Shown here in pieces: positions 11,901-26,900 of a DNA stretch of 64,000 nucleotides (its first letter is position 1; every line of letters begins with the position of its first letter). Made by a program: the position numbers and the translations under genes. The notes under the pieces were generated by a model, which was given only the letters and a program-made list of their open reading frames with translations, made no database searches and was not told the DNA's origin. Where the stretch lies: assembly GCA_028564705.1 (NCBI GenBank), contig JAPXFQ010002671.1:930001-994000 (forward strand), read 5' to 3'. Source of the stretch: Apricaphanius iberus. Lineage: Eukaryota; Chordata; Actinopteri; Cyprinodontiformes; Aphaniidae.

Positions 11901-14900
11901 TTGATTGACTAAAGGACAGAGTGATAGAAGGATGGATTAATACAATTTTTAAGGTGAATAGATAATAAAGTCAGAAAATACAAATATTATTACATAACCC
12001 ATCCATCCATCCTTCTATCATCAATACCAGCTTATCCTTGCAGGATCCCTGCTACCAGTACAGTCATTGGGTGAGAGGTGGGGTACAGAGAGAGAAACAC
12101 AGCAAACAACGTTGCACTTATTCACATTTAAGGACAATTTAAAGACCAATTGACCTAAAAGTCATGTCTTTTGACTGTGGGAGGACGCTGGAAGACTTGG
12201 AGAGAACCCACACATGTACAGGGAGAACATTAAAAAACAAAGACCTCAGGACGGGATTCAAATCCAGGACCTTCTTGCTGTAAGATGACAGTGTAGAGCT
12301 GTAATCGGGCATTAAAAGTTGGGCCCGACCCGAGCCTGAGAGAATTCAGCCCAAGCCCAAAGAGTACATTATTGATTGACACCTTATTAAAGCCCGACCC
12401 TGATTACAGCCGGACATTATTCAAAAGTCACACACCAGAGTTTCCGCTCGAAGAAAATGCCACCGGAGAACGTGACCAGCAGATTTTCAATTTATTGGAC
12501 AAATGTTCAAAATTCCGGTGAAATAGGCCTGTTATCTGAAGCCTAAAATGATAAATGAGGCTCTATAAGAATAATTTCAAGGCATCTTGATTTATAATTT
12601 TCTGCAGCTATATTAAGTTTTAAATGCTTCTGTTATGTAAAAGTCTGTCTCGCCTGCGTGCGTTTCTGTGCGCGCGCTTGACCGCTTGCTCTAGATTTCA
12701 GGAGATTTTACCTCACTTGTAGGCATCAGGGAGCTGCTATAAAAATGCAGGAGACTTCTACAACTTGAGACTTGGGATGTCTGGTAATAGTGCATTTACA
12801 CATCAGCATTTTCTGTGAGAGCGTAGAGCAACAGTCAGAGCACGTTTTCTGTTTTGATCTAAGAGGAGTAAGTCTGTCACATCATGGCGCATGTAGTGTG
12901 CATGCAACATCTTGACAGGTGGTTTCGGAATAATGTTTGTGGCGCATTGCAGCACTTTATTATATATTTTTGCACTAATGAGATAATCAGCTGACCGCTA
13001 AAGCCTGAGTCCAACAGGAGCCTGTGGGCAATGATAGAAATTAAGACCGGGCCGACGGGTTCGGCCAAAGATCTTCAGCTCTACCACAGTGCTACAATCC
13101 TACAAACCGGAATAAAAAAAACATATTGATCAAGTGGACTTTAATAAAAGTTTGTTTTCTTAGAAGAGCTGAGTCTTATTGTAAAAGGCTTCTGGAGGAC
13201 TGGAACTGACTGAAGGGTTGCTACTTTTCCAGGTCACTACAGCCGGGTGAACCTGGATGACATGCAGCTGGTTGGAGCTCCTGTGTACAGACTGTCTATG
13301 ATAGCAGAGGCGTACGCCACCAAAGGTGAACACAGACACACAGATCATTTGTATCATCCAATCGCCACTAATCTATGTAGCAATGCCTTTTATCTCCACT
13401 CGGTGGCAGCACCGTACCGTTCTAGTTTAACCAAATTCATCAATCTTACAATATCATGAGGCATTAAGTTTAATGTAAAGTGACAACCATTCATGTACAG
13501 ACGACTCAGGACTTTTGTCACATTTCGTTTCTTTTTCTGTTTGTCTGATGACTCTCAGGCTTGTGTCTAGAGAAGGTCCCGGCTTCCTCTCCTTCTCTTT
13601 CGAACTCCGGCTCTCCGTCAACCAATCGTAGCCCGGCAGCGCGGGAGCAGGAGATCATCACCTGCTATGAAAAGTCTGGAGACATTGCTTTGCTCTACCT
13701 GCAGGAAGCGGAGAAGGTTTGTGTTTGAGGGGGAGAAACTGGAAATGCGAACACTCACCGCATACTTCAGGAGCCAGGGAATGTTGCGCTGTCCTTGTGG
13801 GAGTGTGAAGAATATTAAGCTGGCAGTGAGAAAGTTTGACAAATGTGCTTCTGCTCATGATGGCCAGCTGACAAACGGATCCAACCTTATGTGCAAAAAA
13901 ACAAAAGCCTGAACAGTAAGAAACCAACAGGGATGAGAAGCTGTGGAAAGGTCCTATCTGTTAGTTGCTATTTAGTTTGACAAAAATCAAGCATAACTTT
14001 CTCTAATTCCATTTTCTCCCTGTTACAATTTTGTTGTGTTTCTGTCTCTGTAGGCGTTATCAGCAGGTATTCAGAACCGCAGCCCAAAGCCTGGACCAAC
14101 AGCTCATGATCTGGAACTGGGCTATTTCCTGGAGACGGGTCTGCAGAGGGCCCACGTGATCCACTTCAAGAACGGGTACGGTTTACGGATGGAGAAAGGG
14201 GATGACTGTGAGTCAACCTTGGGCCCCAGGAAAGAATAAGAGACGTAAAAACGTTGACATTCAGGAAAGGCTTTACATTGTTATCGAAGAGCAATAACTC
14301 TACTTAAAATTATGCTCAGGACCTTTTTGGGCATTTTAAACCCATTCTGCAAACTGATTGAGGTTAGCAGTAAAGTGTGAATTAAACTAAGCAAGAGTCA
14401 CATTTCAGCTGTGAGGTTTTTCTCAGTTTATCTGGTTCTAAGTTCAGAAAGGTTGACCAATCAGTAACATTGTTCCATTCATCGGTTTATCCGTCTACCA
14501 TACAACCCACATACTTATCTACCTACAGAAATAATTAAAGATTGTATTTATAGTATAAGTTAACTCCAGTTAGCACTAAGGATCAATGCTTATGCTGACA
14601 GAACCCTGTCGTCTGCATGATTCTCAGACCTGATCTGAGACGATACCTCGAGATCCCGTCCATTAAACATCACCAACGGGACCGGTGACAAAGAGCATCG
14701 CTAAAGGATCCCCAACCGGCACCGTCAACCAATTTGTGCTGACGCTGATGAACAGTGCTGTTTACGCAGGTTGTAAAGAAAAGTCCCCCTGCCAACCCCG
14801 CAAAGTGTCTGCAGTTTTTTTTTTTTACAGATTCATAAAACACACATGGATCAGACAGTAATGACACCCCCTCTCAGCAGATCGATGGAGATAAAAATCT

Positions 14901-17900
14901 GCTCCATCGCTCCGTGGTTAGAACAAAAGTCAGACCGCTTCCACTGAATCTGACGACTGACAATTACTCTTCGCCATTTCCCAACAGCCCTGGAATAAAC
15001 TCAGTCTGTGTCCCCATAATACTTTTTTCCTCAGTGTAAAGGAGTGCAGCATCTGTTTATTATCCCGGTTCCCTACAGCTGAGGCGAGTAAGCTTAAAAA
15101 ACACCCTATTATTAAATTATTGAGTCATATTATTTGTTAAAGTGATTTCTGATCCAAAAAAGACGTTTTTTTTTAGAAATTGGAAAAACAAAGCATATTA
15201 AGTTTAACAGCATGAAAACATTCTTATTCCTACTATGTATATTTTACTGCGTGTTAAACTCACATTGATCTGTATATTTTTATATATTAGTCATGTCTAT
15301 TTTAAATTGTTGGTCATCACACCTACCCGGGGACTGCAGGTGGAAATTAGCAATCTGCTAAATCCTCGCACAAAGCATCTGTCTTGACTCAGTCTCGATC
15401 AGTGTATTATTGTGCTTGTCCCCGTTATAAATGAAATAAATCAAAATCAGTGACGACTTCTACACCATCGTCTTGTCCTGGAAAAGTCCCAGAATCACAC
15501 GCGATGATGGTTTTCTGCCCTTTTTTCCCCCCTGTAGAAACCTGACAAAAGGTGTGGGCAGGTTTCGGGAGATTCTCCGAGCTGTTGAAACCAGAACCAC
15601 CCAGAACCTTCGCATGGTGAGAATTTGTTTGCTAATTCCAAAGAAAACAAAAAAAACAATCCTTGGTTGTTTGGATGTTATGGGAGGAGTTTTTGTTTGG
15701 TATTCTTACAGATCTGAGATGAATAATTTCTACCTAAAATGCCCAAATTATAAAAATCAATAGGCTTGTTCTGCATTGTTGCCTTAACTAATCTGAAATG
15801 TAATTGTGTGCAGACGATAGCCCGGCAGCTCGCAGAGATCCTGCTCCGAGGAATGTGCGAGCAGAGCTACTGGTCTCCTCTGGAAGATCCTCCGACAGTG
15901 TCACCCCTGGATAATCCCACGCAACAAGGGCTTACCTACAGCAAGAACTACACCCTGAGCCGACGCCCACGAGTTTACTCGGGAGAGAAGTATGACATGT
16001 TTATACCCTTAGTTGGTACAAATTTAGAGCAGTCTCTCTGTTCTTCGTTGACCATCCTCATCTTCTTCTTTCTGCGTTTCAGTCTGTTCTCTCCTCAGGA
16101 GAACACAGAGGAAGCTCTGCTGCTGCTGCTGATCAGTGAGTCCATGGTAAAGAGCTTTGTAGAGTTGCACTTTTGAAACATGGTTATTCGGAGCAGCTCT
16201 TACTTCTACGACTGTGCTTGTTTGTGTCTCAGGCCAACCGGGACGCTGTCCTGAGCCGGATCCCTGAGCACAACAACGATCGGATCATCAGTCTGCAGTC
16301 TGCCTCTGTGGTGTACGATCTGCTGACCATAGCTCTGGGCAGGAGGGGGCAGTATGAGATGCTGTCAGAGGTGAAATAAAAACCCTACACCCACTAGCTA
16401 CGCTCCTGAAAATTAATTTTCTGAGTAAAACCCCAAATCTTGAGTAAACGGGTCAGTGTTGTTGTCTGCAGTGCTTAGAGAGAGCCATGAAGTTCGCCTT
16501 CGAGGAGTTTCATCTGTGGTACCAGCTCGCCTTGTCTCTAATGGCTGCCGGCAAATCCGCTCGTGCTGTGAAGGTTCTTAAGGAGTGCATCCGTCTGAAG
16601 CCCGATGACCCCACCATCCCGCTGCTGGCCGTTAAACTCTGCATCGGGCCTCTGCATTGGGTGAGAAGCACACAGCTCCTCCCTGTAGCTGAACAACACT
16701 GGCTGTCTTCTACTTTTTTTTCTTACATTTTATTGCTCTGACATTTCAGTTAGATGAAGGGGAGAACTTTGCAAAGATGGTGGTTGAGATGGGAGAGAAA
16801 GCAGCTGAATTCAGAGCCAAAGGCTACTTGGCCATCGGTCTGGTTTACAGCCTCAAAGCCACTGATGGTAAGTCTGCTTACTAATTTAAATCTAACCTCA
16901 GCCGTACGAAGCAACACGGCAAATCAAATTGAGTCAAATTCTTTTTTGTAGAGCACTTATCAGGAGAAAATCAGCACTAAGTGCTTTACATGATAAAAAC
17001 CAAAACATGAACAGCTTAGAAAATAAAATAATTAAACACATTCAAAGCAAAATTAGTCATAAGGTAACAGTTAAACTCTCAGCACACACACACAGTCCCC
17101 CTACCCTTATCTGCAAAAATAGTGCTCATTCCGTTCCTATCTGTTTAAGTCAACATACAATAAAATAAACATCCAAAATAATACTACTATGAGAAAAATA
17201 TATTTTGGGGGATTCAACCAAACTGGAAGCCACCTCACAGCCATAGAGTCACCACAGGGACCGCCATGATCAGATCCGACAGGTATCCAAAGCACAGCTA
17301 TAAGGGTGCAGCACAGAGCTCCACCCACCACCTCTAACCTGGCAGGACTCCCAGCACTAAGGATCCCCATGAAGGAAACACTGGAGTTAAGCCTAGTTTT
17401 TTCTTCTCCATCATCAACTTTGCACCCAGATGCAGACGTATTGACAGAGATGACATTTGTTTATAGTTTTCAGTTTCTGTGTCATTGTTGCAAAGAAAAT
17501 ACTGACCAGGACAGCAGAGGTTGCTAAGTTTTCATGGCATAGCTGCCTACCACTACAGTGTCGTTTCTGGGTAACTAGTTTATTTTCTTCAGCTTGTGAG
17601 CATATTCTCCCCTCAAGGAGCAATGGACAACTGAGTACGTGTTGATTAAGCTGTAAAGCTTTTAACTAGAAGCGCAGCTCATTGAAAACTTTAAAAACAC
17701 ATGTAAAAAATACAGCGGTCTGTTTTGTTTTCCCACACCTCCTTGTGTTCAAAATCGCCAAAAGACCAGATTAGATACATTATTCTTTCAATATAAAGTA
17801 TGTAGTAGTCAAACGCTGCATTATCTACTGATTACAGCGACTATAGAGCACCATTCTAGGGAAACAATATCTGGATGTTGCTGAGCTGACAAGTGGTGGA

Positions 17901-20900
17901 TCTAGATTTTTCTGATTTTGGGGCCATTAAGGGGCCACAATATTTTTTATAGGACCCAAGTATCAAACCAACATCCTTACACATAATTACTGGTTTTGTT
18001 AAGGCAGATAGATGTAACCACCCACATCATGTTGAATTTTATGTTGTTCAATTTTCTATTTAAGACGTTTACACCACCTTAACTGGAACACTTTAAAAAA
18101 TCAGCTCTGAAATAAAATGATGCAAGGTTTTTTTCTCAACTATGTCTGTCCTGATAATCTGACACGACTGTCGCACGATAAAGACTATAATTTTTGTCAA
18201 AACGTGGAAACTTTTTTTGTCGTATATAGTACCTAAGATTTCAGGAATCCAGAAAAAACATTTTATTATAATATCAATGTAAACTGTCTTGCATTGTACA
18301 ATCCTCATCTCAATTTCTATTTTTTTATTTGTTTGCATCCATGCAGATAACACTTTACTATGACTCCTGAATGTATTTATAGGTCAAATGTTTTTGTTCT
18401 TTACATTTTATGTGTTCCATATAATTGGTAAATATTCACTAAATATTTTTACAAAACAAGATAATTTCAGACATTTCATACATAAAGGTAAATTACTATT
18501 TGGCTCATTAGCACATCTAGTGTTTGAACTTGGAATTGCTCCCACCTAAAACCTGATCATGGTGCAAAGGACATGAGTGACAGGTCGGGGGCACCTAAGG
18601 GGTCCAATCAGATTTTAGGAGGGACGAGTGCTTCTTTGGCCACGCCTCTAGAACTGCCCCTGCAGCTGACCAATCACAGGCATGCGCGCTCTGTTTAGGG
18701 AGATGAATGGTTAGAAAATTGGACTCTGCTCCGTCCGTCCTTGTGTAGGTGACGGAGAGGCCTTGTGTCAAACGATAATGGTGCTGCATCAATCGATTTG
18801 TTCATTTCGATTTAAACTGAGAAGTATAAGCTTTTGTCTATATTAAACAATTGGTATAAATGCTTCGGTATCACAGAACAATATCAAAAATAGTTAGTAA
18901 TAATAATACTGAATAGATAAAAATAGACAAATATAATAATTAAAAGTAAATAAAAATTCGATAAGTAACATAAAAACCAGGTCTTTAGGCTCTTTTTTTT
19001 AAAACATCAGCAATTCCTGAGGCTCTGAGGTTCTCTGAGGGGCTGTTCCACAGACGAGGGCCATAGTGGTAGAACGAGGCTTCACCACATGTCTGTGTTC
19101 TGACTTGTGTAGCAACTAAAAAGCCAGTACCAGAGAACCTCAGGATCGTGAGAAATTTATGAGCGAATAAAAGAAGCTTAAAATCGATCCCAAATCTCAC
19201 AGGGAGCCAATGCAGCGACTTTAAATCTGGTGTAATGTGTTCCTGCCCTCTGGTCCTCGTCAGCACACCTGCAGTCCTGGAGTTGTTGTAGAGTTGAAAT
19301 GTTCATTTTGGGAAGGCCAGAGAGCAGCACATCACAATAATCTACTGATAATAAAAGCATGCATCAACAACTCTGTGCTGGCAAGAGAGAAATGGATGGA
19401 CTCTGGCTATGTTTTTAAGATGATAAAATCCTGTTTTAATGTGTTTTTGATATGTGGAATATATATTCCCCACTGTCGTTATTTATTAAAGATGAAGCCT
19501 ATATCTAAAATCTGCGTGAACAAAAAAAGAAACTGAGCTGTCCAACAGCTAACGGTTTGGGCCAAACTGCATCTTCAGCAGGACAGTGACCCCCGACATG
19601 GAAGAACATCTACAACAAAATGGCTGAAGGAAAAGTATCAAGGCGATACAATAAATCAAAGTCCAGACCTGGCTGAAAAGCTTTGGTGTCCCAATTTCAA
19701 TAAACGGAGGGAATATTGTAAGAGGACTGATGAGACAGAAACTCACCAGAAAAGACGGTTGCTTTGGCTGCTGGATCATGTAGTGTATTTTGTACTTTGC
19801 TCGTGTTGTCATATCTGAAGGGTTTTTAATTTGTTTGTCTGCATCTCTTCAGCATCACTACGGAGTGCACAGGAGGAGTACCAGAGGAACGCTTTGGGAG
19901 CCTTTCAGAGGTTTGTACAGAGCCTTTCACGTTTCTTTATTTATATTTGAGCTAATTAATATAATTTAGAATTAAGTCTGCAAATTTAACGGTCAGATTT
20001 CTCATTAAGAATTAATAATGTTTATGATGCCATTTTCTTTAAAAATTTGTCCACACAAATTTTTTATTTTTTTCATCTGTAGAGCTCAGAGTCTGTCTCC
20101 CACTGACCATCTGGCAGCTTTTTATTTGGCGCTGCAGCTTGCCGTCTCCAGACAGGTAACGCCAACAAATCAAAATCACCCGAGAATTCAAAGCACATGC
20201 AAAAGATTGCCAGTCACTTTTCTTTCAGTCACAGAGGGTTGTGCTTTACCCTAACTCCGGTAAAGACCTGTAGTGTGTATGTGTATGCGCAGATCCCCGA
20301 GGCTTTAGGATATGTTCGACAGGCGCTGCAGCTCCAAGGAGACGACGTCCATTCCCTCCACCTGCTGGCGCTGCTTCTCTCTGCCCAGAAACACTACCAC
20401 GATGCTTTTAACATCATAGAGATGGCCCTATCTGAGTACCCCGAGAACTTCAAGTGAGCAGCACACTCCTGCACAGCATTTAATGTCTGACAAGTGACAG
20501 ACCTTGGCGTGATGGAAGGTTTTGTGGTGTGCAGTCTGCTTTACACAAAGGTAAAGCTGGAGGCCATGTGTAGAGGACCGGAGGAAGCTCTGCTCACCTG
20601 TAAACACATGCTGCAGATCTGGAAGAGCTTTTACAACCTCACTAACCCCAGGTACACACACACACACGCTCCACTCGCACAAAAAAAACATGATTTATCA
20701 CAAAGAATCCAGTAGGGTGTTTGTTTGACGAGTTGCTGGGTTCTGTATGTGTTTGGCAGTGATTCAGGGCGTGGCAGCAGCCTGCTGGACAGAGCCATAG
20801 CAGACAGACGACAGCTCAACGCCATGACGCTGCCTGACTTCAGTGACCCCGACACTGGTACGCACAAACAAACATACACCTTGTGACAAACACAACATGC

Positions 20901-23900
20901 TCCTGGGTCTGTCGTGGGTTATGGTGACTTACAAAATGTTCCCACTGTTTCATCTGATTGGCCAACACAATGTAGTGCATAACTGTGCAGTACTGTAAAA
21001 AGGAACATTTCCAAAATCTTTTCAAGATAGAAATCTGAAAAGTGTGGCATGTGTATGTGTTGATCCCCCAACTGAATGCTTTCTAAAACCACCTCTCACT
21101 ACAGCTGACCGTTTGAATGAAGAGTTCCAGTTGAAAGCTCTGAACTTTGACTAGACCAATCCAACACATCAGTATGCACTGATCTAAGCCATGCCATTGT
21201 AGCTCTGGCTGTATGTTTATGGTAATGTTAGAAGGTGAACCTCCACTCAAATATCAAGTCTTTTGCAGTCTACAACAGATTTTCTTCAAGTTTCTTCCTG
21301 TATATAGCTTCATCCATCGTTCCATCAGATCCGACTGTATTACCTGTCCCTGGTGATGAATAGTATCCCAGATAACTGCAAACAGGACTCTTGATTGTTG
21401 TTTTTCCCTGGGTCCCTACACTATTAAATGTCAGTTTTTTATAGTTCATGACTAATAGCTTTCCATTTTTCCATGACTAATAGTTCTGCAGTGAATCTTC
21501 ACGTCCAGAGTTATCATGGGCCTATTGTCTGTTTCTCCGATTAATGCTCTCCTTGCTTTGCGGTCAGTCTAGGTGGACACCCACGTAGGTTTACAGTTTG
21601 GTTACACGCTGGACCTCTGTGAGATGTTCAAAGCCTGAGATATTGTGTTATAACCTCCCAAACAAATCTCATAATTATACTGACATAAAATTACACACAG
21701 GTGGACTTTATTTACTTAGTAGATGACTTTAAAAGCAATAGATGCTTTTGGGTTTTTTAGGGGTATCGGAATAAAATAAAATGCATGCCACACTTTTTAG
21801 ATTATTGCTTGTAAGAAATAAGTGAAACCATGTCACACTTTTCTTCCTTTTCAGGAAATGTTCAATATTTAATGTTGCTCTAGTAGATAAAATCACTATA
21901 AACTTCATTGAAGTTTGTGTTTATAATGTGTTTAAAGGTTGTAATGGGTAGGAAAACTTTTGCTAGAGACTGCTCTTCTCTATGTATTCTGTGCTTCATT
22001 ACTGACTATTTTCTGTTTTTATTTCCTCTGTTTTAGTCTCAGGTTCCTCTTCCTCCCTCTCTGGTTTTGAACCAGTCTCTCCCACCTCCCCATCCACATG
22101 GTCCACCCTCTCCTCCCCGCTTTCCTCCCCTTCATCACCCCTCTACATTTTTCAGCCTCCTCCTGTTCTCACTCCAACCAGAAACCCATCCGGTTTCCCT
22201 CCTCTCCCTTACCCTTCTTCTTCCTGTCCTCGCCCTCCTCCTCCTCCTCCTCCTCCTCCACCCACCAAGACCAGGACTCACTCGTTTTGCAACCACGTGG
22301 TTCTCCAACAGCTTTCCAACTGTAATTAGCCTCCGTGTGCACCCTGTCTTTTAGCATGGCGTGCAGAGTGATCTGAAATGAAATAGTTTGGTTGTAGACC
22401 TGCATGGTTATTTCTTCTGAAAATTCCACAAAGAGTTGGAGTTTATAACTTACATTTATTGTCGAAAGGCAATGGCACACAGTTGAGCCTCTAAGTAGAA
22501 TCATTATTGGAAGATTATACCAACGATTTAGATCTTTTGCCTGAGGAGAGCACTGAATCAAAACGCAGATGGTGTAGCAGATAACGTTGGAAACACACCC
22601 GGCATGAACATCTGGTTCAGTTAAAAGCTGAAAGCTTTTACCATGTCTCTTCACTCCTGGCATTAAGTTTTTACCTAAATGGTCAGATCTTCACTACCTG
22701 CTTTACATACATTCTTTGTAACATCCCAGCAGTGACCAGTCCTGAGGGATTTCAAAATCCTGGATAGCTGTTTTGAATCCGAAGCAGGATACATCACTGA
22801 ATATTATGTTTCAAGAACTCGAGGTGAACTTATTGTTGTAAACCGAAAGGTTTGTAAAAACGGTTCCCTGCTCTGATATTTTGTGTGCGGATTAAATCAT
22901 AGATTATAAAATGAAGGCAGAAATCATTTTAAAAACCAACTATAAACATATGAGCAAATTTTACTTTGAGGTAATAAAAAGCATTTACAGAATGATACAG
23001 TAAACTAATTCAAATTAATTTGACTAACAAGAACTTTAAAGAGGTTACAGAAAAAAAACAGATCAGTAGTAATCAATAATATTAACAACATCCATCACTA
23101 CAGAACCTATAAAATAAAAACTTAAAAATTAACAACATAAAACTTCAACCTCACTTATGCTCAGGTAAAATTCACTGCTCACAAATTATGAAGACCGAAA
23201 AGTTGTTTAGAACTTAAAGTTACAAGGAGCGTACGTATTTTGAATCTTTCTTATGGATATATGGAAAGAAATGTGTGCGTTAGCACACTGTGTGTCCTCT
23301 ATGTTTATTACTACTCTCCATGTTTTCCTTTTTCGATTTTTTTGTTTGTTTCCGACACCATTTTGTCCTTTTCCAATCTCACCTTGTCTGTTAATTTTGT
23401 CATTTTTGTGTGTGTTTTAGTTTAGTTGGGAAACAAAGAAAAGAGGAGAAAAACCAAATTAATTCAAGTTTGTGGCTGGTTGGAAAGCATTTGTTTGACC
23501 AAGCAGGATTATTAGTATGTGAGCTTGTGCGCGGTCATGTGGTTTAAAGCATCCTGTGAAGAACTGAAAACCTTTTTCTCTTTTTTTTTCTTCTCTGTTC
23601 CTTCCTCCTTTCAGTCATTAACAAATGTCTGTTCTTTCCCCATCCTTCTGTTTTTTTGTTTTCTTTTGTTTTTACCAAGGCGGCCCTCAGGACGCTAACA
23701 CTCTTGGTTTTTCCTCCATGTTTTCTGTTTGTAAGTAGCCATCTAACCTTCACTGTATCTTTGTCATTTAATCCATCATTAGATTTTTTTTTCCTGCTTA
23801 CCTATTTGTTTCCTGTTGAGGCTCAGATAATAGTCCAACTTTAGGTTCAATAATAGGTTCACCTTATTCTATTTTGATATATTTATCAATCTGCCATGAA

Positions 23901-26900
23901 TAGTTTACCTTCTCAGGGATGGATCAGTATCAAAAATGTAAATGTAGGGGAGTTTAGTTTATTTTGCTAGTGCTTTGATTTAATCAAAGCTACTAATTTA
24001 AATTCTATTAATCAATTAATTAATCAAACAATAAAACATTTTCACATATTTATACGAAAATTATGAGTAAAAAACCAAACTAATGGCAATGAACAATCTA
24101 CCTTTTCTGCTGGGAAGAATAAAAGGTTGCTTAAGGTCATGAATTATCTTTCAGTTGTGTTATTGTTCAAGGGATCAACCTCTGTTATTCAATCTTCATC
24201 ATACTTTCTTGAAAGCTTTTGCGAAACGATCTGCGCTTTATGTTTTCTATCGGATCTAAAGTAAGGTGGAAGTGGTTCTTATCATGTGTTAAGACCAACC
24301 CAGAGTTTTCCTGCCTCATGTCCAGTTTTAGCCAGCCGGAAGGATAGCAGTCTATCTTGTTTTGTCTTTGGTAAAGGAGCCTCAGCCGATCCCCACTGAG
24401 ACTGGTCTGGGTCATTCACAGGAATGAAATCAATATTGAATTGCAACTGATTGGATTGGATCAGGATAATCAATTCTAACTCTTTAGAATTAGAATCTAA
24501 TTGATCCGTGAATTTTGAATTGATACCCAACTTCATTGCCAAGTGCATAGAAACCAGGGTTGTAGGAATTTTCTAACAGGTTCCTTTCCATTGTTATTTT
24601 TTGTGGCATAGTTTTGTTTAGGCAGATCAGTAGCCCATCATCACCTCACCTGTCATGAATAGTAAAGAAAGAAGTGGGCTTCTTAAAAAGTTCTACACAT
24701 AAAGTAGTTTATATTGATATTGTGGTGTGGAAACCAGATTTTTCCAGAATATGTTTCCTCCGTAAAGAAGGGAAAAACCAGCAGATCACCAGCGACTCCA
24801 GGGAGAACAGGAGGCTTCTTTCTGTTGTTGAGCTCAATCATTTGTTATACATGGCTAATCTAAGTAGCTATCACAGTCGTCTCCCACAAGCTTTCTCACA
24901 AGAGTGAGAATTGTGTCATACCTGATGTGCCACAAATATACCAAAGGTGAACCTCACAAGGGGAAACGAAAAACAAATACGTCATTTAGAGGATGTATCT
25001 GTCTCTGATGTACATCCTGTTTTACAGAACAGTATTAACTTCTCAGATGAATGAGTGAAGAAAACCAAGCTGCCTGGAGGCTCAGATCAGTCTGGACATT
25101 GTTTTCCCTATCCGACCTGTCAGTTTAGGTGGAATACCATGTCTTGGTAGGTTTGCATTGTCCGTTCTTGCTTAATTCTTCGGGTGGCTGAAGAGGGCTC
25201 CATGTGATGTCCAAAGTGTGCGTCAGGGTTTTCTTTGTCTTCATGGAGCTGTTTGTCCTCCAGCGAATCTCTTGGGCCTTCACAGAACAGCTGAATTTCT
25301 TCCGAGATGAAATCACGCCCAGGTGACTTCTGAAAGCAACTGAATGTACTGGATTTATTTTAGTGGGTATCAGAGTAAAGGTAGCAGAAACACTTGCATG
25401 CTTTACATTTCACGTTTTATATTTTTTAAGTTTGTAGAAAAAGAATCTCCGTGACAGTTATTCTCCACTTTGTGCTGGTCTATCGCATCGAATCCCGATA
25501 GAGTACGTTGTGGTTGTGAGGTGAAGTAATGTGCGCCTGCTGAGCGCCATAAGTGACTGCTTCCAAAACGGACTATAAAAAAACCCAGCTTGTGTTTGTG
25601 TCGAGCAAATTAAACTTCCTTCTGTCATTTCCCCAAAATCCACTTATCAGCAGTACTCTTTTCCTTTTTTAAAGCTTAAAATAAGCCACTTTATCTTTAT
25701 CTCTGACGTCTCTCCCAAATGAGCAGGTCCTCTGACTCAAACTAGAAAAACAAAACCTAGACTACTGAGTAGCTGTAATTCATGTAGATTTGAAAGAGCC
25801 TGGGTGTTTTTAGCTAATAAATAGAGTTTTATAGTTTTTGCATGATGTTTATTTTTAACTCATTTATGTAGCAACGTAACAGTTTGGTGTGTTGTGAGTG
25901 TGAGATCTTCAGCTTTTTTACTGCAACAGAACACACTCTTCAGTTCCTCATTGCGTTCCTGAAGGTGTGGTCAGCGACTGCTCTCGGCCGCATAACTAAA
26001 AATTGTTTTCTGCTTACCCGCTTTGCAGCTGCTGCTCAGTGCATTTTGGTAGCTTTTGTGCGTTTTTATACATGGTTGTTTTTGTTTTTTTGTCTTTGGC
26101 CCCACAGGTTCCGTGCACGCTACGTCTATAGCAGCCAGCCGGGTGGAGCAGGCTCTGTCGGAGGTGGCCTCTTCCCTGCAGAGCAGTGCTCCCAAACAAG
26201 GACCCCTGCACCCCTGGATGACCCTGGCTCAGATCTGGCTACATGCAGGTCTGCTTGGTCACATTTGTCTCATGTGAACTCCTATTGAAACAATGTTAAA
26301 CACAGATTAAGACCTAAACCATGGGATCCTGGCTATAAGCAGCTAAAATGAGATTAAATGAGCCTTACAGATGGGCTCGACCATCCAGGATAAGCTCAGA
26401 GTAGAGCTGATGCTCCTTGATATCAAAGAGAGTCAGCTAGTTTTGGAGGCAGACCCAGAACTAGTTGGAGCACCTCTGTGTCGTTTATGGCCTGGGATTG
26501 CTTTGCGATCCATAAGAAGGAGCAATATGGATGTGTTTTAACATTTAGCAGGTGGTGTGGTCTACATCCCTCAATAGCTTTCCATTAAAGGTTGGATATG
26601 GAACATGAGCATGATAGCGACATCTAGTTTATCTAGTAGTTACGATAAAAACATAATTCCAGCTGTTGGGTTGCCTGGTTCGCTGCCGATACACCCACTG
26701 ACCAACCTGAATGGTGTCCAGTGAGGAAGTTATTTTAGAGGAGTTTAACTGACAGCTAGTGTTAGCAAAGTTAGCAAGTGAGTTAGCTTACCGATCCAGG
26801 AGGAATGTCACAGTTTCCTTGTGTGTTTGTACATTTTATCAGTGTTGGGAGTAATGCATTACAAAAGTAATGAGTTACAGGAATATATTACTTTTTTCAG

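Noticed and set aside
13658..13927. Overlapping frames on both strands
   Set aside because: They are shadows of ttc7b exon 5, whose true frame continues TTC7B on both sides.
22169..22663. 164-codon minus-strand frame ending in a Glu run
   Set aside because: The Glu run is the reverse of the CT-rich tract. There is no homology, and it runs antisense to ttc7b.
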